A stretch of 64,000 nucleotides of DNA from Arsenophonus nilaparvatae (GTDB lineage Bacteria > Pseudomonadota > Gammaproteobacteria > Enterobacterales > Enterobacteriaceae): NCBI RefSeq assembly GCF_000757905.1, contig NZ_JRLH01000006.1; one strand, written 5' to 3'. The translations under genes and the position numbers were made by a program. How positions within the stretch are numbered: the first letter of the stretch is position 1; the number at the start of each line of letters is the position of its first letter. The notes beneath the pieces were generated by a model. That model made no database searches, was not told the DNA's origin, and worked only from the letters and a program-made list of their open reading frames with translations. Positions 9,508 through 19,193 of the stretch are shown here, piece after piece.

Positions 9508-9873
9508 CGGAAAAAAGAAACGAAATTAGCCATTTAACGATTAATAACTGTCATGTTTTAGGGTGAAAAAATAATCAATTTTAACGTTGCAGGATTATTT
9601 AACCAAATCTTATTTAACTAACCGACAAAACACGCTATAAAACGTCCTGTATCACTTTTTATGAAGAGATATACGATGGGTAATAGGGAATGATAGGTTT
9701 TTTTATTTGATAGCCTTAAAATCAATTACAGGCGGTTTTTTTTATGTCTGTACTTACTGGTTATCGATTTGCAGCCGTAGGCTGATTCGTTCCCAAGTAA
9801 GAAGCGTTATGCCAACTGACATAACGCAATTTTAATGAAAAGTTAATTTTACAATAGTTGCCAACAATATAAG
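9508..9873. other. Non-coding region between the IS and crl, with stem-loops
   Basis: No gene is recognisable. A short open stretch ATGTCTGTACTTACTGG (from 9744) stops after 13 codons. A CAGCC-GTA-GGCTG hairpin follows. A stronger hairpin (GCGTTATG / CATAACGC, 9804-9827) has an AATTTT tail on the plus strand. These may be remains of a lost plus-strand gene at the phoE position or the downstream end of crl transcription. Confidence 0.5.
9804..9833. terminator. Possible terminator downstream of crl
   Basis: An 8-bp perfect stem (9804-9811 with 9820-9827) and 8-base loop are followed by AATTTT on the plus strand. It lies 47 bases beyond the crl stop codon. The minus-strand tail is poor in T, so termination of crl itself is uncertain. 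Confidence 0.5.
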
Positions 9874-10263
9874 CTATATATTAATTGCAACCATTTTGGG
9901 GCAAGGGGTTAATGTTAATTCCAATGTATTAAGTGAATCACCTAAACGTTTGTGGAATTCTTGCAATGTCTCTTCAAGCGACTTGATAATATTTGATTTA
10001 TTAATTTCGATCTGCTGCCAATTACCCGCTTTATCAAACATACCTAATTTATAATGATATACAAATCCGTCAAGTTCTCGTCTTAATTCCAACCACCATC
10101 CCCAAAATTCACGCTTTTCTGGAGCAGTCTTTGCATTAACACAAATAGCAAGGCAGTCGAAAAAAAAGAGATCATCCTGACATTGAGATTCGCGGAGATA
10201 AGGTCCTAACCTGGTAAAATGCTTCAATAATTTACTTTTAGAATAATTTGAAGTTAAAGCCAT
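9874..10263 (-). CDS. crl: Sigma-S binding factor Crl
   Basis: Crl binds the stationary-phase sigma factor RpoS and helps it join core RNA polymerase. The protein is 129 residues (family ~133), with the conserved stretches KHFTRLGPYLRE, DDLFFFDCLAICVN, REFWGWWLELRREL and GMFDKAGNWQ. An AGGAT ribosome site lies upstream of ATG 10263. Position next to frsA and near proB matches E. coli. It ends with TAG. Confidence 0.93.
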   Translation of the reverse strand: MALTSNYSKSKLLKHFTRLGPYLRESQCQDDLFFFDCLAICVNAKTAPEKREFWGWWLELRRELDGFVYHYKLGMFDKAGNWQQIEINKSNIIKSLEETLQEFHKRLGDSLNTLELTLTPCPKMVAINI

Positions 10264-10333
10264 AATAAGGATCTCCTTGTTGTTAAGCTACCTTTTTAGC
10301 AAATAAGAAAAAATAATCACGTAATCACAACGA

Positions 10334-11593
10334 TTATTCAATTTTGCTTTTCAGCCAACTCACTACTGTAGAAAGTGACTGATGAAAATTTTGATACAAC
10401 GGCTTGGTTGGTAAAGTCAATAACTTACCGTCAATGGACGAACGTACGACAAGTAGTGCGTCTTCTTTAGGACTAAAAATATCATTTTGCCAGTTGACAG
10501 CCATAAACGGTACAGAACAGCGACGCCCTAATAATCCCTGTTTTTTTAGCGAATAACAACTTAGTTCTGAACGTAAAACAGCTTCATCTACCTGATAGAA
10601 ACCTAATCGACTGGCAAAGAGGTCAATATTCATTACCGGTATTTGATCCTGATATTTTTGTTCAGTAAGCAAGCTGTGGACGATGGGCCCTAAAACTGCA
10701 ACGCCTTTTAAGCGTTTGGGTTCTAAATAAGCTAAGCGAAGTGCAATATTGGCACCAAAACGCAAACCAATTACACCTATTCGAGTATGATCGATCCATG
10801 GAATATTGGCCAATTGATTAAGTACCTGTTGATGCAGCGCGCTAGTATCCTGAGAAAGTTTATATTTAATAGAATAGCCAATTGATGGCATATCCAGAGT
10901 TAACATAGCAAAACCTTGCGGGGCCAGATAGTTGTTGAAAAGGCGGTAATAATCTAGTTGTAAACTATCTAATGTGCCACAAACTAAAATCGTGGGACAC
11001 GGGCCTTGGCTGGTATCCGGTAAATGTAAAAAACCAATCACCTCTTTTTTACCATCCGCTATTTTGAAAGAAATTTTTTTCAGTCGAAAATCGGTCAATT
11101 GCGCTGCATTTTCATAAGCTTTATTAGCTAATAACACCGCTTGTTCGGCAAGATTATCACCTTTAAGATGAGGATATGCGGCAATACTATATAAATTAGC
11201 TGCCCGTAACCAAGCTTGGCTTGCTGCTATTTTTGTTGGCAATTCAAGTGCTTTTTTCTGCCAGCCCATCGCTTGTTGTGACCACTCATAAGCCCAATTT
11301 CCTGGCTGGTAACCAATTATGGTATCGAGTAAGTTATCAAAACTTCGAATACGATTATTTGCCGCAATACGACTTAATACTGCTTCAATCTCCAGCCCAT
11401 CGTTGCCACGCCAAATCCATATTAGCCGGTTAAGCATACGATACCAACTAACATAACTCGTCCCTTCGAATGTTGAGCTATGCTTCAATAAATGCGTTTT
11501 AGGCACGCTATAAGTCACCAGAACAGAGGTCTCAGTTTGTTTCAGTTTTGATTTAGGCTTAAACAGCTTTTCTGACAGATTTTTTTCACTCAT
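10334..11593 (-). CDS. frsA: FrsA, alpha/beta-hydrolase (fermentation-respiration switch protein)
   Basis: FrsA is a cytosolic alpha/beta-hydrolase known to bind EIIA-Glc and described as an esterase. It has 419 residues (E. coli 414). The start MSEKNLSEKLFKPKSKLKQTETSVLV is family-like. The hydrolase domain begins near residue 190 (FLHLPDTSQGPCPTILVCGTLDSL). The nucleophile-elbow position reads IGLRFGAN rather than a GxSxG, as expected in this family. It lies between gpt and crl as in E. coli, but a terminator separates it from gpt. Confidence 0.93.
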   Translation of the reverse strand: MSEKNLSEKLFKPKSKLKQTETSVLVTYSVPKTHLLKHSSTFEGTSYVSWYRMLNRLIWIWRGNDGLEIEAVLSRIAANNRIRSFDNLLDTIIGYQPGNWAYEWSQQAMGWQKKALELPTKIAASQAWLRAANLYSIAAYPHLKGDNLAEQAVLLANKAYENAAQLTDFRLKKISFKIADGKKEVIGFLHLPDTSQGPCPTILVCGTLDSLQLDYYRLFNNYLAPQGFAMLTLDMPSIGYSIKYKLSQDTSALHQQVLNQLANIPWIDHTRIGVIGLRFGANIALRLAYLEPKRLKGVAVLGPIVHSLLTEQKYQDQIPVMNIDLFASRLGFYQVDEAVLRSELSCYSLKKQGLLGRRCSVPFMAVNWQNDIFSPKEDALLVVRSSIDGKLLTLPTKPLYQNFHQSLSTVVSWLKSKIE

Positions 11594-11626
11594 ATTGACT
11601 TTATTCAGTTAAAAACTTTAGCAATG

Positions 11627-11650
11627 AAAAAGGGATGCGATTAGCATCCC
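11627..11650 (-). terminator. Rho-independent terminator of gpt
   Basis: A perfect 7-bp stem GGGATGC / GCATCCC (11632-11650) with a 5-base loop is followed on the minus strand by TTTTTC. It lies about 50 bases after the gpt stop codon and before frsA. Confidence 0.88.
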
Positions 11651-11701
11651 TATATCATATACTTTATTTCACGAATCAAAGCGAAATAAATAAAATAATT
11701 A

Positions 11702-12163
11702 TTATTGTTCACAAAGCGGCTTAATAAAAACCTCTTTTTCCATATCCCAAGGTTGTTCTATCCAGGTATTTTGCGGTATATCAATAACATAATTATCAAC
11801 TAATGGACGCCCAGCGGGTTTCGCAAAAATAGTCACAAAATAGCCTTTGGGATACATATCCCTGATAGCTTGCGCTGTCCCGCCAGTATCGACCAAATCG
11901 TCGACCACAATATAACCTTCACCATCGCCGTCCATTCGCTTAATAACCTTAAGTTCTCTCTGGTTATTATGGTCGTAACTTGAAATACAGACCGTATCAA
12001 TATGGCGTAGACCCAATTCACGAGCAACAATAGCACTTGGAACAAGTCCACCGCGGCTAACCGCAATAATGCCTTTCCATTGCTTGGCTGGTAGTAAGCG
12101 TTGTGCCAAAGTACGGGCATGCATTTGCAACATATCCCATGTTACGATGTATTTTTCACTCAT
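11702..12163 (-). CDS. gpt: Xanthine-guanine phosphoribosyltransferase Gpt
   Basis: Gpt converts guanine, xanthine and hypoxanthine plus PRPP to nucleotides in purine salvage. The 153 residues align end to end with the family. The flexible-loop stretch SSYDHNNQRELKV, the PRPP-binding motif VVDDLVDTGGTA (about residues 86-97) and WIEQPWDME are present. It is divergent from pepD, with about 240 AT-rich bases between. Confidence 0.97.
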   Translation of the reverse strand: MSEKYIVTWDMLQMHARTLAQRLLPAKQWKGIIAVSRGGLVPSAIVARELGLRHIDTVCISSYDHNNQRELKVIKRMDGDGEGYIVVDDLVDTGGTAQAIRDMYPKGYFVTIFAKPAGRPLVDNYVIDIPQNTWIEQPWDMEKEVFIKPLCEQ

Positions 12164-12403
12164 AAAATTCTGATCCCAACGACTAGAGACAATTTTAGAA
12201 AAGCATATTAGTGGAGAAAATATTGCGCGAGATTATAGTGATTTGTAATAACAAAAACCAGAAATTAATTAATATTATCACAATTAACTAAAGGAATAGA
12301 TGTTAGAAGGTGATATTCTGAATTAATAAAATAAATAATATTTACCAAGACTGCGGAATTAATTAGCAATCTTAATAATAAGGGTAGTAATAGGAGATAA
12401 AAC

Positions 12404-13864
12404 GTGTCTGAACTTTCACAGCTTTCACCACAGCCGCTTTGGAATATTTTTGCACAAATTTGTGCAATTCCTCATCCATCTGGACATGAAGAAGCACTTG
12501 CTTCCTATATTATTCAATGGGCGGAGAGCAAAAAATTTAGCGTTGAACGCGATAAAGTCGGTAATATTCTTATTCGCAAACCGGCAACCACCGGCTTGGA
12601 GAATCTTCGACCTGTCGTGCTTCAAGCCCATTTGGATATGGTGCCACAAAAAAACAGTGATACTCAGCACGATTTTACTCAGGATCCTATCCGTCCTTAC
12701 GTAGATAATGAATGGGTGAAAGCGCAAGGTACCACATTAGGAGCAGATAATGGCATTGGTATGGCCTCTGCTTTAGCTGTACTGGATGATGAACATGTTA
12801 AACATGGACCAATAGAGGTTTTACTCACCATGACGGAAGAAACCGGCATGGTTGGTGCTTTTGGCATACAGCCAAATTGGCTACAAGCAGATATTCTGAT
12901 CAATACCGATTCCGAAGAAGAAGGCGAAATCTACATGGGTTGTGCCGGCGGCGTTGATTTTACCACCACCTTTAAATTGGCAAGAGAAGCCATTCCAGCT
13001 GATCATATAATCTTCAAAATAACACTTAAAGGGTTAACCGGTGGTCACTCGGGTGGTGATATTCATTTAGGATTAGCTAATGCGAATAAACTATTGGCGC
13101 GTTTTCTAGCAGGTCATGCCAGTGAATTACAATTAAAGCTCATTCATATTCAAGGGGGTAGCTTACGTAATGCGATCCCTCGTGAGAGTGAAGCAATTTT
13201 TGCAGTGCCCATATCAGCAGCAGCTAATTTAGAAACTAGTAAAAATCACTATCTAGCGATGCTAAGATCTGAATTTGCCGCGCTTGAAAAAAACTTAGTC
13301 ATTACGCTTGATGAGACAACAACAGAATTATTTGCGCTAACCGCAGATTGTCAATCTCGCTTATTACATTTTCTCAATGCTGCGCCTAACGGTGTCATTC
13401 GGATGAGCGACGACATCAAAGAGGTTGTTGAAACTTCACTCAATATCGGCGTTGTTAATATGGATGAAAAAAAGGCCGAAATTACTTTTTTAATTCGCTC
13501 ATTAATTGAAACGGGCAAAGATTATGTTGTTAACATGTTGACATCATTATCGATGCTTGCCGATGCGGAATGTGAACATAAAGGCAGTTATCCTGGCTGG
13601 AAACCAGATCCGAAATCGCCAGTCATGGCACTTGCTAGCGATATCTATCAGCAACTATTTGGCAAAACACCTAAGATCATGGTGATCCATGCTGGTTTAG
13701 AATGTGGGCTATTTAAAAAACCTTATCCTCAAATGGATATGGTTTCCATTGGGCCAACGATATATGGCGCCCACTCACCCGACGAGCGAGCTAACATTAA
13801 AAGTGTCGAGAAATACTGGCAACTATTAACATCAGTACTTAAATCAATACCTGAAAAAGGTTAA
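12404..13864 (+). CDS. pepD: Cytosolic aminoacyl-histidine dipeptidase PepD
   Basis: PepD is an M20-family di-zinc dipeptidase that hydrolyses Xaa-His (for example carnosine) and other dipeptides. It has 486 residues (E. coli 485). Metal and catalytic motifs are visible: QAHLDMVPQ (about residues 76-84), TLGADNGIG and LTMTEETGMVGAFG. The GGHSGGDIH of the dimerisation domain and a C-terminal HAGLECG are also present. A ribosome site (AGGAG) precedes ATG 12404. Position between gpt and dinB matches the enterobacterial order. Confidence 0.96.
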   Translation: MSELSQLSPQPLWNIFAQICAIPHPSGHEEALASYIIQWAESKKFSVERDKVGNILIRKPATTGLENLRPVVLQAHLDMVPQKNSDTQHDFTQDPIRPYVDNEWVKAQGTTLGADNGIGMASALAVLDDEHVKHGPIEVLLTMTEETGMVGAFGIQPNWLQADILINTDSEEEGEIYMGCAGGVDFTTTFKLAREAIPADHIIFKITLKGLTGGHSGGDIHLGLANANKLLARFLAGHASELQLKLIHIQGGSLRNAIPRESEAIFAVPISAAANLETSKNHYLAMLRSEFAALEKNLVITLDETTTELFALTADCQSRLLHFLNAAPNGVIRMSDDIKEVVETSLNIGVVNMDEKKAEITFLIRSLIETGKDYVVNMLTSLSMLADAECEHKGSYPGWKPDPKSPVMALASDIYQQLFGKTPKIMVIHAGLECGLFKKPYPQMDMVSIGPTIYGAHSPDERANIKSVEKYWQLLTSVLKSIPEKG

Positions 13865-13871
13865 TAATTGT

Positions 13872-13895
13872 AGCAGGCTAAACTAGCCTGCTTTT
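13872..13895 (+). terminator. Terminator of pepD
   Basis: A 9-bp perfect stem AGCAGGCTA / TAGCCTGCT (13872-13892) with a 3-base loop is followed by TTTC. It lies 8 bases past the pepD stop and just before the convergent dinB stop, so it may act in both directions. Confidence 0.85.
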
Positions 13896-14950
13896 CACCA
13901 GTTCAGTATTAACTGCTTTTCTATCTGTGGATTTTGTAAAGTTATATGTAGACCTACTAATCTAACACCGCGATCTGCTCGCCTCTGTTGCCAAATTTGC
14001 TGTGCTATTTGGATAAGATCACCTTTACTTAAAATCGGATAACTATGCTCTTGAGTCGTTAACTGAAAATCGGTAAATTTCATCTTAACGCCTTGACTTG
14101 CAATGCTAAGCTCCGGTTTAATTTTTGCTAATCGAGTCTCAAGTTCTGGATAAAGTCGTTCAATAATTTTCATACAGTCATCCCATTGATAAATATCCTT
14201 AGCAACAGTACGCTCTACCCCAACTGATTTAGGTAAACGCTCACTATTAATGTTACGTGGATCTACGCCATGACTAAGATCCCATAAAATTTGACCAAAC
14301 TTACCTAATTCTTTCACTAATGTAATCAAATCAAATTGTTGAATATCGCCACAGGTCTCCAATCCCATTTTTTGCAACCGCTGTGCCGTAACCTTACCGA
14401 CACCAGGAATTTTTCTTAATGGTAATGGATAAATAAAATTGGCCACTTGATCAGGCGTAATAACATATTGCCCATTAGGTTTATTCATATCGGAAGCAAT
14501 TTTAGCGAGAAATTTGACCGGTGCGATACCCGCTGATGCCGTAAGCGATAATTGATTAAAAATGCGCTGTCTAATCGCATTAGCTATCAAGGTTGCGGAA
14601 CCGTGATAATGGGGACTATTTGTCACATCAAGATAAGCTTCATCTAAAGAAATAGGCTCAACCAATTGCGTAAAATCGAGCAGAATTTGCCGTATCTGCC
14701 ATGATATTTCTTTATATAAAGACATACGGCCAGGGATAATTCTCAATTGTGGGCAATGTTTAAGTGCTAAAGCTGTAGACATTGCACTATGCACACCATA
14801 ACGTCGAGCCATATAATTAGCTGTACAAATTACCCCACGTCGATCCGCTCTACCGCCAATCGCTAGCGGAATATTGCGCAAAGAAGGATTGTCACGCATT
14901 TCTATAGCTGCATAAAAGCAATCCATATCAATATGGATAATTTTGCACAC
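13895..14950 (-). CDS. dinB: DNA polymerase IV DinB
   Basis: DinB is an error-prone Y-family polymerase used for translesion synthesis under SOS control. The 351 residues match E. coli. The catalytic motifs IIHIDMDCFYAAIEMRDNP and PISLDEAYLDVT, the fingers stretch LTASAGIAPVKFLAKIASDMNKPNG and the helix-hairpin-helix IPGVGKVTAQRL are all present. The start is a GTG (14950) with GGAG six bases upstream, matching E. coli MRKII. A perfect LexA palindrome lies upstream. Confidence 0.97.
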   Translation of the reverse strand: MCKIIHIDMDCFYAAIEMRDNPSLRNIPLAIGGRADRRGVICTANYMARRYGVHSAMSTALALKHCPQLRIIPGRMSLYKEISWQIRQILLDFTQLVEPISLDEAYLDVTNSPHYHGSATLIANAIRQRIFNQLSLTASAGIAPVKFLAKIASDMNKPNGQYVITPDQVANFIYPLPLRKIPGVGKVTAQRLQKMGLETCGDIQQFDLITLVKELGKFGQILWDLSHGVDPRNINSERLPKSVGVERTVAKDIYQWDDCMKIIERLYPELETRLAKIKPELSIASQGVKMKFTDFQLTTQEHSYPILSKGDLIQIAQQIWQQRRADRGVRLVGLHITLQNPQIEKQLILNW

Positions 14951-14966
14951 AACCTTCTCCCAATAA

Positions 14967-14986
14967 TACTGTTTAAATAAACAGTA
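14967..14986 (-). promoter_or_regulatory. LexA (SOS) box of dinB
   Basis: A perfect 20-base palindrome TACTGTTTAAATAAACAGTA contains CTG-N10-CAG. It ends 17 bases before the dinB GTG start. This is the expected operator for SOS control. Confidence 0.93.
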
Positions 14987-15116
14987 TAGTGATGATTTTA
15001 TTAATCGTAAATAAAAAATTTTAAAGAAAATAACAACTCAATAATAGGATTATGGCCATAAAATATTTTATTAAAATAATGTATTACTTTTTTAATATAC
15101 TAAATAAATTTTGTTG

Positions 15117-16190
15117 CTAAAAAGAGCGGTAACCTGTTTGAGATAATTGATAAGGATTGCCTGCGGCATATTTTAATATACAATTTTTAGTATTAATACT
15201 AATTGTCAATAAAGTTTCCCAACGCTCGGTATCAGGTTGCGAACTATCAGGTAAAAAACAAATTGGTGACTGCTCACCTTCGGGACCACACATTGCCGCA
15301 GCAGACTCTATAATGCCTTTATTTTTCATATCACTAGCGACTATTTTAAGATGCTCATAACGTTTATAAGTAGTATCATCAGTAGTGCGTTCCCCCGAAA
15401 CTAATTCAGATGCCAGAAAATGATTAGTATGTAGTAACCAATCATTTTGTTGCGGATAAATGATCGCTGTCCGAAATGGGCTTAACTCAATACTTACCGC
15501 TCTGCATCTTTCAGCACGATGGGAAAATATACTTAATACTGACGATGCACTCACTTGCGCAGAAAATGCTAAAGCGATAGCCTCTTCTATGGTTGTTGCT
15601 TCTTCTAATATTCGGCGAGCTACTGCATGTACAGGCACTCCACCAGAATCATTGTCGCTTATATGATGTAAGATATTAAAATGTAATCCTAATCCAGCGC
15701 TATTAACACCAATTTTACCTAACATGCCAAATTCGGTAAAAAGCTTAAATCGCATTCCTTTTTTATTCTGCAATTCAGTCATTAATCCGCAAGGTGCTAA
15801 AACGTCATGCCAATCCCAAGTTTGTATAGTTTGTGGCATATTAATATCAGGAGCTGCATAAATTGCGGTAGAGCATTCACCTAAATATGATGTTGCTTTG
15901 GTTGATAAAATTTCAGTTCGTGCATTGAGACTTGCCAAATACCAAACGGGAAGATCTGCGCCAAGAGCCGTTGCTTCAATTTCACTTGCCAAATCTGGAC
16001 ACCAATATTCCAAGGCAGATAAGCTATTCTCGCCAATTTTTCTCACCTGATCGCCAGTTATGCCAATACGAGAAAAAAAATCTAAATATAGCATTACAAT
16101 CTGTTTTATTTGTGTTGCCCAACATTCTCCAATCTGTTTACCACGACAAAAAGGATCCTTTTCTGCATTATTAAAGGTATAAATTTTCAT
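15117..16190 (-). CDS. C45-type Ntn hydrolase (acyltransferase/acylase family)
   Basis: The 357-residue protein has the layout of the C45 autoproteolytic acyltransferase/hydrolase family (penicillin acyl-CoA:6-APA transferase and carcinine-hydrolase relatives). NARTEIL at about residues 89-95 precedes a likely self-cleavage site at GE-CSTAI, giving an N-terminal nucleophile at Cys106. TWDWHDVL and GKIGVNSAGLGLHFNIL follow, as in the family. No signal peptide is visible. The natural substrate is unknown; amide- or peptide-linked acyl groups are the family norm. It stands alone between dinB and an AT-rich gap, outside the conserved enterobacterial order. Confidence 0.82.
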   Translation of the reverse strand: MKIYTFNNAEKDPFCRGKQIGECWATQIKQIVMLYLDFFSRIGITGDQVRKIGENSLSALEYWCPDLASEIEATALGADLPVWYLASLNARTEILSTKATSYLGECSTAIYAAPDINMPQTIQTWDWHDVLAPCGLMTELQNKKGMRFKLFTEFGMLGKIGVNSAGLGLHFNILHHISDNDSGGVPVHAVARRILEEATTIEEAIALAFSAQVSASSVLSIFSHRAERCRAVSIELSPFRTAIIYPQQNDWLLHTNHFLASELVSGERTTDDTTYKRYEHLKIVASDMKNKGIIESAAAMCGPEGEQSPICFLPDSSQPDTERWETLLTISINTKNCILKYAAGNPYQLSQTGYRSF

Positions 16191-16914
16191 AATTAACAGC
16201 CTTATTTAATTAATAATACAAAATAAATAATAATATTTACTATTATTTATTTAATTTAACTAATTCAACAATACTATTTTACTATAATATACAACTCAAT
16301 AAGTCCATCTAAAACACTATAATTCTAATGTCCTATTTTATATTAAGCTATAGACATTATCATTATTAATAAAATTAAATCATTTTAAATTAAAAATAAT
16401 AGATGATAAAATATATTTATTTTAATTATTTCCTCTATTATATTAAGAAATAATTTATCATGATAAACTTTAATAAGCTCACAAATTGAAATAATAAAAA
16501 CCTTTTAATACAATAATATATAAAAACTATATTACAAGTTAAGATATATTAATATAATCTAATTTTAAAATAAAGATTGGACAGTCTATCTTTACTATTT
16601 TTTAAATAATATATAGTATTTAAATTTCATCTGACGGGATAAAAAATTTATTGTGGAAATTTATTATTAGAAGCATAAAAACACTTTTAAACAATATGTT
16701 ATTTTCATTTAAGAATATAAAAATTATCTGACAAGAAAATATTATTTAAGCTTTAATTATAATTAAGAAATAAATGATTTTATAACTAATATAACGTAAA
16801 GTTATATCATTAAATTTACGATAAAAAATAATAAAAATCTGCTATATTAATTTATATTTAATCTTCTACTTTAATAATAAAATTAATTTATAATATTTTT
16901 CATACACACAACTT
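16191..16914. other. AT-rich intergenic desert
   Basis: About 720 bases of very AT-rich DNA lie between two divergent genes. No open frame of plausible length or recognisable RNA is seen. It presumably holds both promoters and perhaps eroded genes. Confidence 0.6.
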
Positions 16915-16926
16915 ATGGAGAAAATA

Positions 16927-17796
16927 ATGCATAAAAGTATGACAGCTGTACTGCTTTTGCTCTGTTCAGTTACTGCCTTAGCAAATTCACCGAAAATCGT
17001 TGCATATCGTGGAGGAACTGCCGATGCGCCAGAAAATACCATTTATGCCATTGATCAGGCATTGAAAAACGGCGCCGATAAAATATGGATCACCTTACAA
17101 CTTTCCAGTGATAAAGTCCCCGTATTATATCGTCCATCTGATTTAAATACATTAACCAATAGAAGTGGCCCGGTTTCCTCTTACTCTGCGTAGCAGCTTA
17201 TAAAGGCTGATGCCGGCTACCGTTTCGGTTCCCGTCATAACCATCTTTATTGTAATAAAGGAATAGTCATTCCGACCTTGAAGCAAGTACTGCAACAGTT
17301 TCCAGCGACCGATTTCTATATCGATCTAAAATCTCCCGATGCCGATCCTTACGAACAAGCAAAAGCAATTGAAAAAGTGTTAAAAGAAGAAAAAGCGTTT
17401 CGACGTACTCGCTTTTATTCCACCAACCAAGCTTTCTTGAATGCTTTATCTGATCATGTACAACGTTTTGAAAGTCGTGATGAAACGCGTGATATTCTGG
17501 CAAATATTACCATGAATCATCATTGTTTGATTGATAAAAAAGTTAATACTCAGCGCTGGTATGGACTGGAACTGCGACGTAAAGTAGAAGTTGTGGAAAA
17601 ATATACTCTTGGTGAAGCTCGCTCATCCTCAGATTTAGTTTGGGATCATGAAGCAATGAAATGTTTCCGCGCCAGCGGTGGTGCACATATCGTTTTATTT
17701 GGTATAAAAGATGAAGCTGATTATAAACTGGCTAAAGAGCTAGATGCAGATGAAGTTATGGTCGATTCACCTAAATATTTTAAAGATATAAGATAA
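16927..17796 (+). pseudogene. GDPD-like exported protein gene with a premature TAG
   Basis: A signal peptide (MHKSMTAVLLLLCSVTALA) is followed by a glycerophosphodiester-phosphodiesterase-like barrel: VAYRGGTADAPENTIYAIDQAL, then IPTLKQVLQQFPATDFYIDLKS. TAG at 17191-17193 interrupts the frame, which stays open on both sides to 17796. ATG 16927 is preferred over ATG 16915 because GGAG sits seven bases before it. The canonical catalytic His of HRG is Tyr here, and the usual FHD motif reads YRPS. Even an uninterrupted product may be non-catalytic or a divergent subfamily. Confidence 0.75.
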
Positions 17797-17817
17797 TAAA
17801 AAAATCAAAATATTAAT

Positions 17818-17853
17818 AATCTTGTTATTACTATTAATAACGAGATTTTTTAT
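17818..17853. terminator. Bidirectional terminator between the GDPD-like gene and nqrM
   Basis: A 12-bp stem (17818-17829 with 17836-17847, one G-T pair) has a T run on the plus strand. It lies at the convergent meeting point, 21 bases past the plus-strand stop and against the nqrM stop. Confidence 0.75.
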
Positions 17854-18080
17854 TAAATAATACGGTTGTTAATCTGCTGATGCTTTTGACGCTTTTCCAT
17901 TGCTATACGTTTCTTGCGAAGCTCACATGGCTGCGGGCAATCACAAACTTTTTCAATGCCTATATTACTTAATCCACCACAACTTCCTTGAAGTTGCTTG
18001 CGTTTAATAATATAGCCAAGTGACATAGCAATAAAAGCAAGCAGGAAAAAAACCAAAGTAGCGATAAATATTTTTAACAT
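17853..18080 (-). CDS. nqrM: NqrM, maturation factor of Na+-NQR
   Basis: NqrM is a small membrane protein needed to mature Na+-translocating NADH:quinone reductase, probably by delivering iron for the NqrD/NqrE centre. The 75 residues hold one N-terminal membrane helix (residues 3-24) and the four-cysteine motif GSCGGLSNIGIEKVCDCPQPC. It follows apbE directly at the end of the nqr operon, its usual place. Confidence 0.92.
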   Translation of the reverse strand: MLKIFIATLVFFLLAFIAMSLGYIIKRKQLQGSCGGLSNIGIEKVCDCPQPCELRKKRIAMEKRQKHQQINNRII

Positions 18081-18090
18081 AATGACTCCG

Positions 18091-19122
18091 CTACATTTTT
18101 TTTACTAAATAAGGTTTAAATGCTGAACTATAACGTTCTTCGAAACCTTTATTAGTCGTAACGACCATGAAAACCGGTAAATTTAAACGTTCAGCTAACT
18201 CCATTCCTTTTTCAGCCCCTAACACATTGAGGCCAGTAGATAAACCATCTGCCATCATGCAAGTCGGAGCGATAACAGTAATAGAAATCAAATTATGAAT
18301 AATCGGTCTACCGGTCTTCGGATCAATAGTATGTGAATAATAAACTCCATCTTGTTCAAAATAATTACGATAGTCACCAGAGGTAGCAACTGACATATTT
18401 CCAGGTTCAATAATTTCTTGTACCGACTGTTCTAGCCCTTTATCCGAAGGTTTTTCAATCGCAATACGCCACGCTACACCTTTACCGTTATGGCCTTTGG
18501 TGCGGACTTCACCACCAATGTCGACCATATAATTATCAATATTTTGTGACTCTAAATATTCTGCTATAACATCAACGCCGTAACCCTTAGCGATAGCTGA
18601 CAGATCTATATAGAGCTGAGGTATTTTTTTTATCAGGCTATTACCTCTAATCGCAAGTTTATCAATACCAATCCATTGCCGGCGCAACTGCAGCGTCTCT
18701 TTCGGTGGTGCTTTGGTTATCCTTCCTTCCGGGCCAAATCCCCATAAATTAACTAATGGTCCGATAGTAATATCGAGCGCACCATTGGTTAATTTATTAA
18801 TATGAATCGCTTCTTTAATCACTGTCATCATGGCTAACGAAACAGGAAATGGCGTATTTACATGTTGAAATTGATTAAATTGGCTTAATTCAGATTTAGG
18901 GCGGTAAGTTGACATTTGATTGTTAACTTCTTCTAAACGGCTATCAATATCGTCACGCAATGTTTCCCAAAAAGGATGAGATGATTCACTAACATACTTA
19001 ACAACATAGTAAGTTCCCATCGTTTGCCCTTGAATACACTTTTGCTCTGTCTCAAAACAACCACAAAGCATGAAAATAGTAGATAAAGTAATAATCCAAT
19101 TGAATAATTTATTTTTTAGCAT
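18091..19122 (-). CDS. apbE: FAD:protein FMN transferase ApbE (lipoprotein)
   Basis: ApbE attaches FMN to threonines of NqrB and NqrC on the periplasmic side. The 343 residues start with a lipoprotein signal (STIFMLCG-C, lipidated Cys22). They continue with GQTMGTYYVVKYV, GALDITIGPLVNLWGFGPEG, IDLSAIAKGYGVD, VDIGGEVRTKG and YYSHTIDPKTGRPI, all ApbE hallmarks. It lies between nqrF and nqrM in the operon that encodes its substrates. Confidence 0.96.
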   Translation of the reverse strand: MLKNKLFNWIITLSTIFMLCGCFETEQKCIQGQTMGTYYVVKYVSESSHPFWETLRDDIDSRLEEVNNQMSTYRPKSELSQFNQFQHVNTPFPVSLAMMTVIKEAIHINKLTNGALDITIGPLVNLWGFGPEGRITKAPPKETLQLRRQWIGIDKLAIRGNSLIKKIPQLYIDLSAIAKGYGVDVIAEYLESQNIDNYMVDIGGEVRTKGHNGKGVAWRIAIEKPSDKGLEQSVQEIIEPGNMSVATSGDYRNYFEQDGVYYSHTIDPKTGRPIIHNLISITVIAPTCMMADGLSTGLNVLGAEKGMELAERLNLPVFMVVTTNKGFEERYSSAFKPYLVKKM

Positions 19123-19193
19123 AAAATTTTTTTAAGCATATTAAGTCCACATTAACTCAATGATGACACAAAAAGTTAAAATACCGGAAACAA

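Noticed and set aside
5358..17193. Amber codon reassignment or suppression (TAG in aroL and the GDPD-like gene)
   Set aside because: crl ends with TAG as a normal stop, and only two genes are affected, both plausible decay targets. Independent nonsense mutations are simpler.
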